Source: CAYWNA01 sp964459305
Lineage (GTDB): Bacteria > Planctomycetota > Planctomycetia > Pirellulales > Pirellulaceae
Assembly (NCBI GenBank): GCA_964459305.1
Contig: CAYWNA010000023.1
Span: 22,200-86,199 of the forward strand
Length of the DNA: 64,000 bases
Direction: 5' to 3'
The notes under the pieces were generated by a model. It worked only from the letters and a program-made list of their open reading frames with translations, had not been told where the DNA came from and did no database searches. The translations under genes were made by a program, and so were the position numbers. Of the stretch, positions 7,079-14,852 are shown one piece after another; the stretch's first letter is position 1; each line of letters opens with the position of its first letter.

Positions 7079-7672
7079 TCAGAGTAAACCGCCAAGCTCC
7101 TGGCGCAGACATCGCAAGACTCGCGATTTTGCCTGGTAGGCCGCCGCCACGGTCATTCCAAGATCGCTGGCCACGTCGGCAGGCTTTTGTCCCTGGACAA
7201 CGATCCGCCAGAATACCTGCCAACTCTGCGGCTCGAAATCGACCTTCATCAATTCCGCCGCACGATGCGCCAAATCGGCGGTCTGCTTCGAGAGCTCCTC
7301 GCCCGTCGATTCCTCGGGCAACTCGTTCATTTGTGCATAGGCTTCCGTACCGCCTTCTGCGCCGGGCCGGTCGGCAACGCCCCGAAAATGGTCGCGGATT
7401 TTGTTTCGCGTGATGGAATACAGCCAGCCCCGGAAGCTGTCGCCCGGTCGATCGTGATGAAAATCGTGGATACGGGTCGCGATGGATTGAAATACTTCCT
7501 GTACGATATCCGCCGCATCGCTCTCCTGCAGACCGGCCTGACACGCCCAGCGATAGACCAACGGTACATACAGGTCGGAGATCCGTTGCCAAGCGTTCGC
7601 ATCGTGCGCGCGGGCCCGCTTCAGCAGGCTGAGCGAGGTCGAACTGCAAGTGTCAGGAGTGCCGCTGCTCAC
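7079..7672 (-). CDS. ECF-type RNA polymerase sigma factor
   Basis: A 197-aa sigma-70 family protein of ECF size. Region 2 covers residues about 15-85 (ISDLYVPLVYRWACQAGLQ, ADIVQEVFQSIATRI, FRGWLYSITRNKIRDHFR). Region 4 covers about 125-190 (WQVFWRIVVQGQKPADVASDLGMTVAAAYQAKSRVLRCLRQEL). The GTG at 7672 is chosen because the frame further upstream passes through the palindrome at 7780-7845 and contains no ATG closer to region 2. The kinase/zinc-finger gene follows on the same strand, the usual planctomycete pairing in which the kinase is thought to control the sigma factor. With that kinase broken, the sigma factor may have lost its partner. Confidence 0.88.
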   Translation of the reverse strand: MSSGTPDTCSSTSLSLLKRARAHDANAWQRISDLYVPLVYRWACQAGLQESDAADIVQEVFQSIATRIHDFHHDRPGDSFRGWLYSITRNKIRDHFRGVADRPGAEGGTEAYAQMNELPEESTGEELSKQTADLAHRAAELMKVDFEPQSWQVFWRIVVQGQKPADVASDLGMTVAAAYQAKSRVLRCLRQELGGLL

Positions 7673-7779
7673 GAGATGAAATCCGAAGGGGCCAGAAGTC
7701 CCGAATAGATGTGTCCACAATGATAGTCTGTACGGGGATTTGCAGCAATCCCCAGGTGAGTCAAGGGCGCCGGAGAATT

Positions 7780-7845
7780 GGGAGGGCGAAGCTCCCGCTG
7801 AGCCGGATTTCTGGCACCGCCCCACGGCTCGGCAGGAGCCCTCCC
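7780..7845. repeat. Palindromic repeat family B, copy upstream of sigma factor
   Basis: Arms GGGAGGGCGAAGCTCCCG and GGCTCGGCAGGAGCCCTCCC, the second shortened by loss of TTCG. The flanking GAATT and ...GAATCCCCACACACC resemble the outer part of the extended element at 6507-6631. It lies between the sigma factor and the sulfatase stop. Confidence 0.8.
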
Positions 7846-7924
7846 GAAAAACGCGGCTTCAAGCGTGTCGAATCCCCACACACCATTGGACAATCCGATG
7901 TTCGCGTCGATTTGTGCCGTGGGT

Positions 7925-9364
7925 TTATCGCTTGATCAACTGGTTCTCCACCGGTTCGATGCTCTGCCGATGCTCCTCGGCGATCGATACCAGCTTTTCG
8001 ATCTGCTCTGCATGCGAGGCCGCAATATTGTACTTCTCCGACGGATCGTGCCCCAAATGGTACAGCTCGGGCGTTTCGTGTTCCTGGCGTTTCGGTCCTA
8101 CGCCGTAGCAGCCCTGAGTGATGAAATGCGCCTTCCACGGGCCGACGCGAACTGCATAGAGCTGCTCTTCACGCCAATAGAACACTCGGTCTCGCGGGCT
8201 CTTGTCCGTCTCGCCCAATAACAGATCGGTCAAGTCGTACCCGTCCAAGGTACGGTCACTCGGCGGGACGGCACCGGCCAGCGTACAGAACGTCGGCAGA
8301 AGATCCATGGTTGCCCCCATCTCCATCTGGATACCCGGTTCGATCGTGCCCGGCCACCAAAACAGCGTTGGTTCCCGCATGCCGCCTTCGAACGTCGTTC
8401 CCTTGCCTTCCCGCAGAAGACCCGCCGATCCTCCGTGTGTGTGGAACGTCAGCCATGGGCCGTTGTCGGATGTGAACACGACCAGCGTGTTCTTGTCCAA
8501 TTCCAGTTCCTGCAGGGTCGACAGGATTCCTCCCACGCCCGCGTCGATCTCTTCGATCACATCACCGAAGATGCCGCGTCGACTCTTGCCCAAATGCTGC
8601 CGGCCGGCGTACAGCGGAATGTGTGGCAAATTGTGCGCCAGGTAGACGAAGAACGGTTCGTCGCGGTGATCGCGGATGAACTCGATTGCTTTCTCGGTGT
8701 ACCGGTGGGTGACGGTGTGCTGATTTGCGGGCCGCTCGACCACGGTTGTGCCCTGGATGATCGGGACGTTGTACTGCTCGATGGGCGCAACGTAGTTGGC
8801 GTCCTTCCTTGCGGTCTGAGCGTAGTTGGGGAAGCCTCGCACCGCATCCATGTCGTTCGAATAGGGAATGCCCCAGTACGAATCAAAGCCATGAGCCGTC
8901 GGCAGATACTCAGGCAGATGGCCCAAGTGCCACTTTCCCACGGCCGCGGTGGCGTAGCCGACGGATTTTAGTGATTCCGCGATCGTCATCTCGCTGGCCG
9001 GTAGCCCGCCCTTGGAGTCGGGGAACAGCACTCGTCGCTTGGCCGACATCATCCCATTCCGAATCGGAAGCCGGCCGGTCAATAGTGCCGCCCGGCTGGG
9101 AGTGCACACGCAAGCACCGACGTAGAAGTTCGTCCACTTCTGACCCTCGACCGCCATACGGTCCAGATTCGGCGTGCGAATCGTCGGATGCCCGAAACAC
9201 CCCAGATCCCCGTATCCCAAATCGTCGCAGAAGATCACGACAAAGTTCGGCTTTTCGGCCGCCTGAACGCCCCAACCAGTGGCTTGATCGAGCAACATGA
9301 GCAGCGCGGCAACAACGATCGCCGTGACGATTGCCTTCGCGATTCCGGATTCGGATTTCAACAT
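7925..9364 (-). CDS. Secreted Cys-type sulfatase (alkaline phosphatase superfamily, S1)
   Basis: A 479-aa sulfatase that hydrolyses sulfate esters, probably on a polysaccharide. Residues 10-35 form a signal or anchor segment (AIVTAIVVAALLMLL) ending near VQAAEKPN. Metal-binding DD is at 47-48 (FCDDLGYGDLG). The maturation motif C-T-P-S-R at 87-91, in ACVCTPSRAALLTGR, carries the Cys that is converted to formylglycine. The metal-binding HNLPHIPLY and TSDNGPW motifs follow in the expected order. Length is normal. AGGAG lies about ten bases before the ATG. No formylglycine-generating enzyme gene is in the window, so maturation must be provided elsewhere. A fragment identical in sense to its last codons occurs at 1641-1678. 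Confidence 0.93.
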   Translation of the reverse strand: MLKSESGIAKAIVTAIVVAALLMLLDQATGWGVQAAEKPNFVVIFCDDLGYGDLGCFGHPTIRTPNLDRMAVEGQKWTNFYVGACVCTPSRAALLTGRLPIRNGMMSAKRRVLFPDSKGGLPASEMTIAESLKSVGYATAAVGKWHLGHLPEYLPTAHGFDSYWGIPYSNDMDAVRGFPNYAQTARKDANYVAPIEQYNVPIIQGTTVVERPANQHTVTHRYTEKAIEFIRDHRDEPFFVYLAHNLPHIPLYAGRQHLGKSRRGIFGDVIEEIDAGVGGILSTLQELELDKNTLVVFTSDNGPWLTFHTHGGSAGLLREGKGTTFEGGMREPTLFWWPGTIEPGIQMEMGATMDLLPTFCTLAGAVPPSDRTLDGYDLTDLLLGETDKSPRDRVFYWREEQLYAVRVGPWKAHFITQGCYGVGPKRQEHETPELYHLGHDPSEKYNIAASHAEQIEKLVSIAEEHRQSIEPVENQLIKR

Positions 9365-9488
9365 GGTCTCTTGTCTCCTGGCTGTTGAAGTGTACGGGAA
9401 TGACGATAGTTGGTCCGCGACGCTCTCGCAAGACCAGGGACACGGTTGCGCCGTCCCTCACATGGGATCGCGAGCAGAGTGTCTTCGT

Positions 9489-9568
9489 CGTTTAACCGAA
9501 AGCCGGAGGCGTGCGCGTAATCCGCTGACCATGCCCATTCGCGCTCGCCTCCGGCTTTCGGTTAAACG
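9489..9568. repeat. Palindromic repeat family C, copy 1
   Basis: 80 bp with long, near-perfect arms CGTTTAACCGAAAGCCGGAG / CTCCGGCTTTCGGTTAAACG. It lies in the gap between the divergent sulfatase and URO-D-like genes. Relatives are at 12345-12439, 56982-57075 and, interrupted, at 21870-22241. Confidence 0.88.
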
Positions 9569-9693
9569 AACTGGGGCGAAATGCAGGCACAGAAAACAGG
9601 ATACCCCGGCGCAGAAACGCTCACGATAGGTTATCATCGGCGGAGCTCCCGTGCAGCAGGCGATTGCGGGATACAGGATTGGGAGGATTGACA

Positions 9694-10782
9694 ATGGCAT
9701 CAGACTATCCATTCGGGAATGATCCGGCAAAAATCGAAAGATACAGAGCTTTCTGGAACCGGGAAGCAGTGGACCGCCCCCTGGTTGGCTTCTCGTTTGT
9801 GGGGTGGTACCCGCTGGAGTACTTCACCGCCTGCAAGTCATGGAAGGTAGACGATCACATCACCCCGGACATGCTGAAGCCGGACGAGTGGCTGGATGAT
9901 TACGAAGGGCTGTTAAAGGAAGGCGAAGAAGTCGAAGACGACATGCTCCGAGGGGCATGCCCCGTACAAGTGGCGCTTCCCTGTTTCATTCCGGCCATTT
10001 TCGGATGCAAGATCCGGGTGCTGCCTGATAATGTGATGGGAGAAGAGCAGAATCTCTCGTGGGAAGAGGCTCTGAAAAAACGCCTGGATCAGGAGAACCC
10101 CTGGTTCAAGAAATACGTAGAATTCGCCGAGGCACTGGTCGATCGCGCGCAAGGACGTTATCCGATCAGCCACGGCGTCGAGCTTGGCCCCACGGATCTG
10201 CATGCCGTACTACGCGGTCACAATGAAAGCATCATGGATTTGATCGACGAGCCGCAAAAGTCGGCTGAACTGCTGATGCAACTTGGGCATGTCTTTGCGG
10301 AGTTCTTCCAAGAATCCTGGAAACGCCTTCCTTTGTATCACGATGGGTACTTTGACGCCCAGTATCAGATTTGGGCGCCGGGGCCCATCATTCGGATGCA
10401 GGAAGATGCGACGGCCGTCTTTTCTCCGGATCTGTATCGACAACTAGTACAGCCGGTGGACCGGATGATCGCCAAACAGTTTGAGTGCAATTTCATCCAT
10501 CTCCACTCCACCTCGATGTTCATGCTGGATGCCTTCCTGGAGATTGAAGAGCTCCGTTGTTTCGAGATCAACATCGAACCGTTCAACATCCCGGTGGCGG
10601 GCATGATCGACTTTTTTAAAATGGTCCAGGACGCGGACCGCCCGCTGTTGATCCGCGGTTCGTTCACCGAAGACGAGTTGCGTTTGGTAGTGGACTCACT
10701 GGATCCCCGCGGGCTCTATCTTCACATCATGCCGGAAGGCAAAGAGGAGATTGACGTCTTGAGACCAATTCTGGGAATGTAA
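9694..10782 (+). CDS. Uroporphyrinogen-decarboxylase-like (URO-D superfamily) protein
   Basis: A 362-aa cytosolic protein. ATG 9694 is preceded by GGGAGG at 9681; the frame runs back to 9664 without a better start. The opening IERYRAFWNREAVDRPLVGF and the end DPRGLYLHIMPEGKEEIDVL resemble the URO-D/MtaA-type TIM-barrel family found in planctomycetes and anaerobes. Those members seldom make haem and often act in corrinoid- or methyl-transfer or unknown catabolic steps. A corrinoid protein or methyltransferase partner is not present nearby. Function is therefore only superfamily-level. The gene stands alone, divergent from the sulfatase. Confidence 0.75.
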   Translation: MASDYPFGNDPAKIERYRAFWNREAVDRPLVGFSFVGWYPLEYFTACKSWKVDDHITPDMLKPDEWLDDYEGLLKEGEEVEDDMLRGACPVQVALPCFIPAIFGCKIRVLPDNVMGEEQNLSWEEALKKRLDQENPWFKKYVEFAEALVDRAQGRYPISHGVELGPTDLHAVLRGHNESIMDLIDEPQKSAELLMQLGHVFAEFFQESWKRLPLYHDGYFDAQYQIWAPGPIIRMQEDATAVFSPDLYRQLVQPVDRMIAKQFECNFIHLHSTSMFMLDAFLEIEELRCFEINIEPFNIPVAGMIDFFKMVQDADRPLLIRGSFTEDELRLVVDSLDPRGLYLHIMPEGKEEIDVLRPILGM

Positions 10783-10822
10783 TCGGACCACTCGCGCCAA
10801 TACCTCGTCCGCTATCAGAGAC

Positions 10823-12283
10823 TCAACGCGGCACACGCGCCGGCGTGAGATGGACCAGCCAGTCGCCGTCGTCCGGGAGTCGAACCAGCAACTCATTGCC
10901 GGTGGCACTGGTGTTAACTCGGTGTTCTTGTCCTGTCCGGGGGCTGGTGACCTTCACGTCGAAGGCGTCTGCGGGGCTTTCGAGACCGACTTTGACCTTC
11001 CCGCCGGATTTGACGTAGGCGACGTATTCCGACCCAGACCTGGCTAGGCAGTAGCCCGATCCTTGGAGCATCGCCGCGTTGTGCGGACGCATCCCGCGCA
11101 ACTCGCGGACTTGCTCGTTTATGAGCTTCGACGCAATGCCCAGCCAACGCAGCCGCTGGCGCACGGCCTCGATGTGGCTGCCGCGCACGTGCGGATCGTA
11201 CGACATGATCCCCGTTGTCCGCGTCTCCTGGCCTTCGTCGTTGTGGAAGAAATAATGGCCGCCGCCCAGCAGACAGCCGTATAGGTTTCGCCGAACGATA
11301 TCTCCCTGGTACGGTGCCAATTCAAACTCGAAGAACGGGCGATGGGGCTGACGATCGAACGACTCTATCGCGATTTTGTTGATGTCTCGATGCGAGCCGT
11401 GACCGTCCACCACGGCATCGACCTGATCGCGGCGCAGTTGCCCATCGATCCAGAACGCCTTCCTGCGACGGAAGAACTGTGCAAAATGGTCGCCGCAGTT
11501 GCCTTCGGAGTAGCTCCGTTCGTCCATGAAGATGTAAAACGTGTTGCCGAACGGCTGGGTCTCTTTGAGCAGCTTTGCAGCAAATCGCTCCCAGAGCCAT
11601 TGGGTCTTCCTCGCCGAGTCCCAAGAATCGGACCAATCTTGCTCCAGTATCTCGCGGCCCGGCGTGGCGATGTTCTGAACTGCCTGGACCATGGGACCAC
11701 GGTCGGTTACGTACCCGCCGTTGAGAATGTTGAACGGATGATACGACCAGTCTGGCCGCTGGGGAGTGTTATGTTTCGGCGATCCGAAGAACACGGTAAT
11801 CCCGACCAGCAGGCCCTTCTGTTTCGCGTACGCACACAGATCTCGCAGGCGCGGCCAGTAGTGTTTCTGCGGATCGTCTCCTTCATCAAACCGGCGCAGG
11901 TCCCACTGCGGCCAGCCGTCGTGAGCGACCGGCCCATCGGTACGACGCGACCACGGAGTGATGCCAGGGTAGAGGTAGCCGTACCTGGCTTCGATCACCC
12001 GGCCGTCACGAGTCTGACGTGGCGGGACGAACGACCAAATGTGAATTGAATTGAGACCGGCCTCGGCGCAGTCGTCGATCCAACGTCGGTAGTCGATGTT
12101 CAAGTTCTGCATTACGCAATGAGTGCCGCTGTCGCCCACCAGAACCGCAAGCCGATCCGCGTACCGGATCAGACGTCCATCGGGACCGGACTGAACCTGC
12201 CCGACCGCCGAACTCGATGCGGTGGCCGAAAGGCACGCGAACAACAGGCAGGCTCTTGTGAGCATCGAAGGGTGTGGAAACAC
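10823..12283 (-). CDS. Secreted TIM-barrel glycoside-hydrolase-like protein
   Basis: A 486-aa exported protein. The GTG at 12283 has GCAGGAG about ten bases upstream; the ATG at 12265 has no ribosome site. The signal peptide (ACLLFACLSATASSSAVG) ends near residue 29. The body starts GRLIRYADRLAVLVGDSGTH and continues ...NIDYRRWIDDCAEAGLNSIHIWSF, then beta-strand/helix alternation with FYIFMDERSYSEGN near the middle, as in GH-A-like or DUF4038/apiosidase-like barrels. A small beta domain ends the protein (DGDWLVHLTP), resembling the putative collagen-binding C-terminal domain of such enzymes. The Glu in DERS is a candidate catalytic acid. Substrate unknown. Confidence 0.6.
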   Translation of the reverse strand: MFPHPSMLTRACLLFACLSATASSSAVGQVQSGPDGRLIRYADRLAVLVGDSGTHCVMQNLNIDYRRWIDDCAEAGLNSIHIWSFVPPRQTRDGRVIEARYGYLYPGITPWSRRTDGPVAHDGWPQWDLRRFDEGDDPQKHYWPRLRDLCAYAKQKGLLVGITVFFGSPKHNTPQRPDWSYHPFNILNGGYVTDRGPMVQAVQNIATPGREILEQDWSDSWDSARKTQWLWERFAAKLLKETQPFGNTFYIFMDERSYSEGNCGDHFAQFFRRRKAFWIDGQLRRDQVDAVVDGHGSHRDINKIAIESFDRQPHRPFFEFELAPYQGDIVRRNLYGCLLGGGHYFFHNDEGQETRTTGIMSYDPHVRGSHIEAVRQRLRWLGIASKLINEQVRELRGMRPHNAAMLQGSGYCLARSGSEYVAYVKSGGKVKVGLESPADAFDVKVTSPRTGQEHRVNTSATGNELLVRLPDDGDWLVHLTPARVPR

Positions 12284-12344
12284 GTTGGTCTTCTCCTGCG
12301 GAGCTTGAGTCTATTAGCTTTCCGATTCGGCCAATACATCGTCT

Positions 12345-12439
12345 CGTTTAACCGCAAGCCGGAGGCGTGCGCGGCGGGGTAAGTTTCACTCAGCCGTCGA
12401 GCCGCACCCACGCCATCGCCTCCGGCTTCGGGTTAAACG
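12345..12439. repeat. Palindromic repeat family C, copy 2
   Basis: Arms CGTTTAACCGCAAGCCGGAG and CTCCGGCTTCGGGTTAAACG with a 50-base loop unrelated to that of copy 1. It lies in the 184-base gap between two minus-strand genes, upstream of the glycosidase-like gene. Confidence 0.85.
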
Positions 12440-12467
12440 AGCACATCTACCTTCCGCGTTCCTATGG

Positions 12468-14789
12468 TCACGGCGCATCCGACTGACGGCGTGGTTCAGG
12501 CCAGTTCAGATGTTTGTGCAAGAACGCAAACGTGCCTTCGCCGTTGATGCTGTGCCCGCCTTGAAAGAACTCGATTTCCGTGCGGTCGGCGATTCCCAAC
12601 TGAGAGTACAGCCAGCGGACCTTGGCGTATTCGTGGGCCACCCAGCGGTCGCGTCCCACGAGGTCCAGGTGACCGCGTTCGACCATGAACGGCCGGGGCA
12701 CCATCAGGTAAGTCATCTCGGCGTAATCAAACGTCTGCCCCAAATTCCAGTACGGCATTTCCCATTCGATGGTCCGCATGAAAGTGAACGGCTGGTCCGT
12801 GGCCGCCACCTTGCGCGTCCATTGATTGAAATCGCCCGAGCAAATCGACAGGCTGTAGTCTTCCAGGATCGTGGGCACACGCACGGCCGTCTCGCCGCCG
12901 TAGCTGAGCCCGTAGAATGCCATTCGTTTGCCATCGACGAAGGGCAGTGTCTTCAACCAGCGAAGCGCTTGATCGTGCTGGGCGATGATGAACGAGAAAA
13001 GCGTTGCTCCCACCGTGTTCGCCTTGCGGTCCAGCCAGCGGTAACGATCTTCGCCCCGATAAAGATTGTGAGGCGCGAACGTAACAAAGCCGCGCTCGGC
13101 CAGGCGCGCGGCAAAGTCGTTGTATGCCGTTTTGCCAGCGTCAATCGTATCGCGTGGCACTCCGTTCCGCCCATGCTGGCAGACGACGACCGGCCGACGC
13201 TCGCCTGGCCGGATGTCGTTGGGCACGACAAGCGCGCCCCAAGCGAACACTTCGGGCCACACATCGAGCACCACGTCGTAGGCGGTCCAACCGTCGGTTT
13301 CGAGGATCTTCCGCGTACGAGGATTCGGCGCGACCATTTCTTCATCAAATCGTCCCATGCCTTCGGCGTGGAATCGCTCCCGAAACGGCTTTGCGCCGGC
13401 CACGAATTTGTCAAGCGAATGGACCGGATGTCGGCGCTCGGTGCTCCACCGCCGCTGGGCCAGTTCCGGCATCACGTGATACAGGAAGAATTGATCGCGC
13501 ACGTGTTCGGATCGGCGGACGAGCATCTGCACGTGGTTTTCCAGTTGCGAGATAGCACGCGCGTGCCGCGTGTCGGGTTCCAACGCGGTGCGCCGGTCGG
13601 CGGGCACTTCGTCCGACAGCGCCATCTTTGCGTCGGAACCCAATCCGCGGGTGAAGTGACGCATCGCTTCAACCGAACCGGGACTGGTCGGCTTGCCGTC
13701 GTCGTGAACGAGCACGGGGCGAGTGAATCCGTCGGGGACCGGTATTCGCGCGAACTCCCTCGAAACAGACTCAAAGTCGCAGGTCTGCCACTGGCCCTTG
13801 TGATCCGTGACGGTCGGCGCCGAACTGTATTCCAGCACGAGCGACCGCGGAAGGATCAAGGACGCGATCTCTGCGTCGCCGAACTCGCGCAGCAGACTCC
13901 ACACATTGCGGTAGATCGGCTCCGACCAAACCCGTTCGCGCGAATCAAAGTATCCGCTGACCAACGCCGCATCGATTCGCGGATCGACGGCTGCCGCGTA
14001 GAACGCGATCAGTCCGCCCTCGGCATAGCCGGCTACTCCGATCTTTGCCTCGTCGCCTCGCTCCTGCTCGAACCAATCGACCGCGGCCAGCACCTTTTGC
14101 ACTTCGTAGCCAACCGGATGGCGTCCCATGTGGAACGCCTGGCGATAGACCCATTCACGGCAGGTCTGATCGGACCGTTTGAGCCGCGAGTCGTCGGCGA
14201 CCAGCTTCTGACGGCTGACCAGCACAGGCACGACCACTTCGAACCCATTTTCGGCAAGGCGGCGAACGAATTGCCGATCCGGCCCGATCCCCGGCGATAG
14301 CCCCAACAGCTGTTCGGGCGTCTGATCCGCGTCTGGGACCGCGACAACGTAACCGGCCGGCTCTCCGATCGGGTCGACAAGCAGCCCCTCGCCGAACACG
14401 CCTTCGAGCACGGGCCAGCGGACCTGATAGACACGGTACGCGGGCGTCTCGGCGACGAGAGCCGGATTTTGCTCATCGCCGAACCGCTCCATGTGCGGTG
14501 GCAGACGAGAATCCACGGCGCCGATGATCTCGCGCAGCCGCCCGCGATTCTCGGCCACCGACTCGGCGTACCGCTCCGGCGATGACGCATCGTACTCCCA
14601 GACTCGGCTTCGCTTTTCGAGCGACTCGACAATTTGTCGTTCAACGAACTGGTGCGCACCGTCCATCAGCCGTGCCGACAGATCCTCCTCCGGCCACTGG
14701 ATCGGCTTCGTCCCCGGAAGTTGTTCACCGAACGACCAGCCGACCGCAACCAACACGCACAGAATCGCCTTGATAATGCATCGATTCAT
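12468..14789 (-). CDS. Secreted tandem alpha/beta-hydrolase (esterase/dienelactone-hydrolase type)
   Basis: A 773-aa protein with a signal peptide (AILCVLVAVGWSFG) and two alpha/beta-hydrolase domains. The N-terminal domain has the elbow GVAGYAEGGLIAFYAA at about 255-270, where the nucleophile position is Ala, so this domain is probably not catalytic. The C-terminal domain has GLSYGGETAV (627-636, Ser 629), an acid candidate near ERGHLD (about 708) and a His in GGHSING (about 746), a complete triad. GAGG precedes the ATG. Such proteins act on acetyl or other esters of polysaccharides. It lies 63 bases downstream of the 835-aa gene, so co-transcription is likely. Confidence 0.75.
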   Translation of the reverse strand: MNRCIIKAILCVLVAVGWSFGEQLPGTKPIQWPEEDLSARLMDGAHQFVERQIVESLEKRSRVWEYDASSPERYAESVAENRGRLREIIGAVDSRLPPHMERFGDEQNPALVAETPAYRVYQVRWPVLEGVFGEGLLVDPIGEPAGYVVAVPDADQTPEQLLGLSPGIGPDRQFVRRLAENGFEVVVPVLVSRQKLVADDSRLKRSDQTCREWVYRQAFHMGRHPVGYEVQKVLAAVDWFEQERGDEAKIGVAGYAEGGLIAFYAAAVDPRIDAALVSGYFDSRERVWSEPIYRNVWSLLREFGDAEIASLILPRSLVLEYSSAPTVTDHKGQWQTCDFESVSREFARIPVPDGFTRPVLVHDDGKPTSPGSVEAMRHFTRGLGSDAKMALSDEVPADRRTALEPDTRHARAISQLENHVQMLVRRSEHVRDQFFLYHVMPELAQRRWSTERRHPVHSLDKFVAGAKPFRERFHAEGMGRFDEEMVAPNPRTRKILETDGWTAYDVVLDVWPEVFAWGALVVPNDIRPGERRPVVVCQHGRNGVPRDTIDAGKTAYNDFAARLAERGFVTFAPHNLYRGEDRYRWLDRKANTVGATLFSFIIAQHDQALRWLKTLPFVDGKRMAFYGLSYGGETAVRVPTILEDYSLSICSGDFNQWTRKVAATDQPFTFMRTIEWEMPYWNLGQTFDYAEMTYLMVPRPFMVERGHLDLVGRDRWVAHEYAKVRWLYSQLGIADRTEIEFFQGGHSINGEGTFAFLHKHLNWPEPRRQSDAP

Positions 14790-14852
14790 TGGGAAACCTC
14801 GTACCTTGATCTTTGTGCCTCAATTCGCCAACGCTCTTGTACGATCGCCGGG

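Noticed and set aside
9694..10782. Assignment as the haem-biosynthesis enzyme HemE
   Set aside because: The sequence opening and context are those of the broader URO-D superfamily; no haem genes are nearby.
12510..14300. 596-codon plus-strand frame
   Set aside because: Antisense shadow of the tandem hydrolase, which has a signal peptide, a catalytic triad and a good ribosome site on the minus strand; GC-rich codons leave the opposite strand open.
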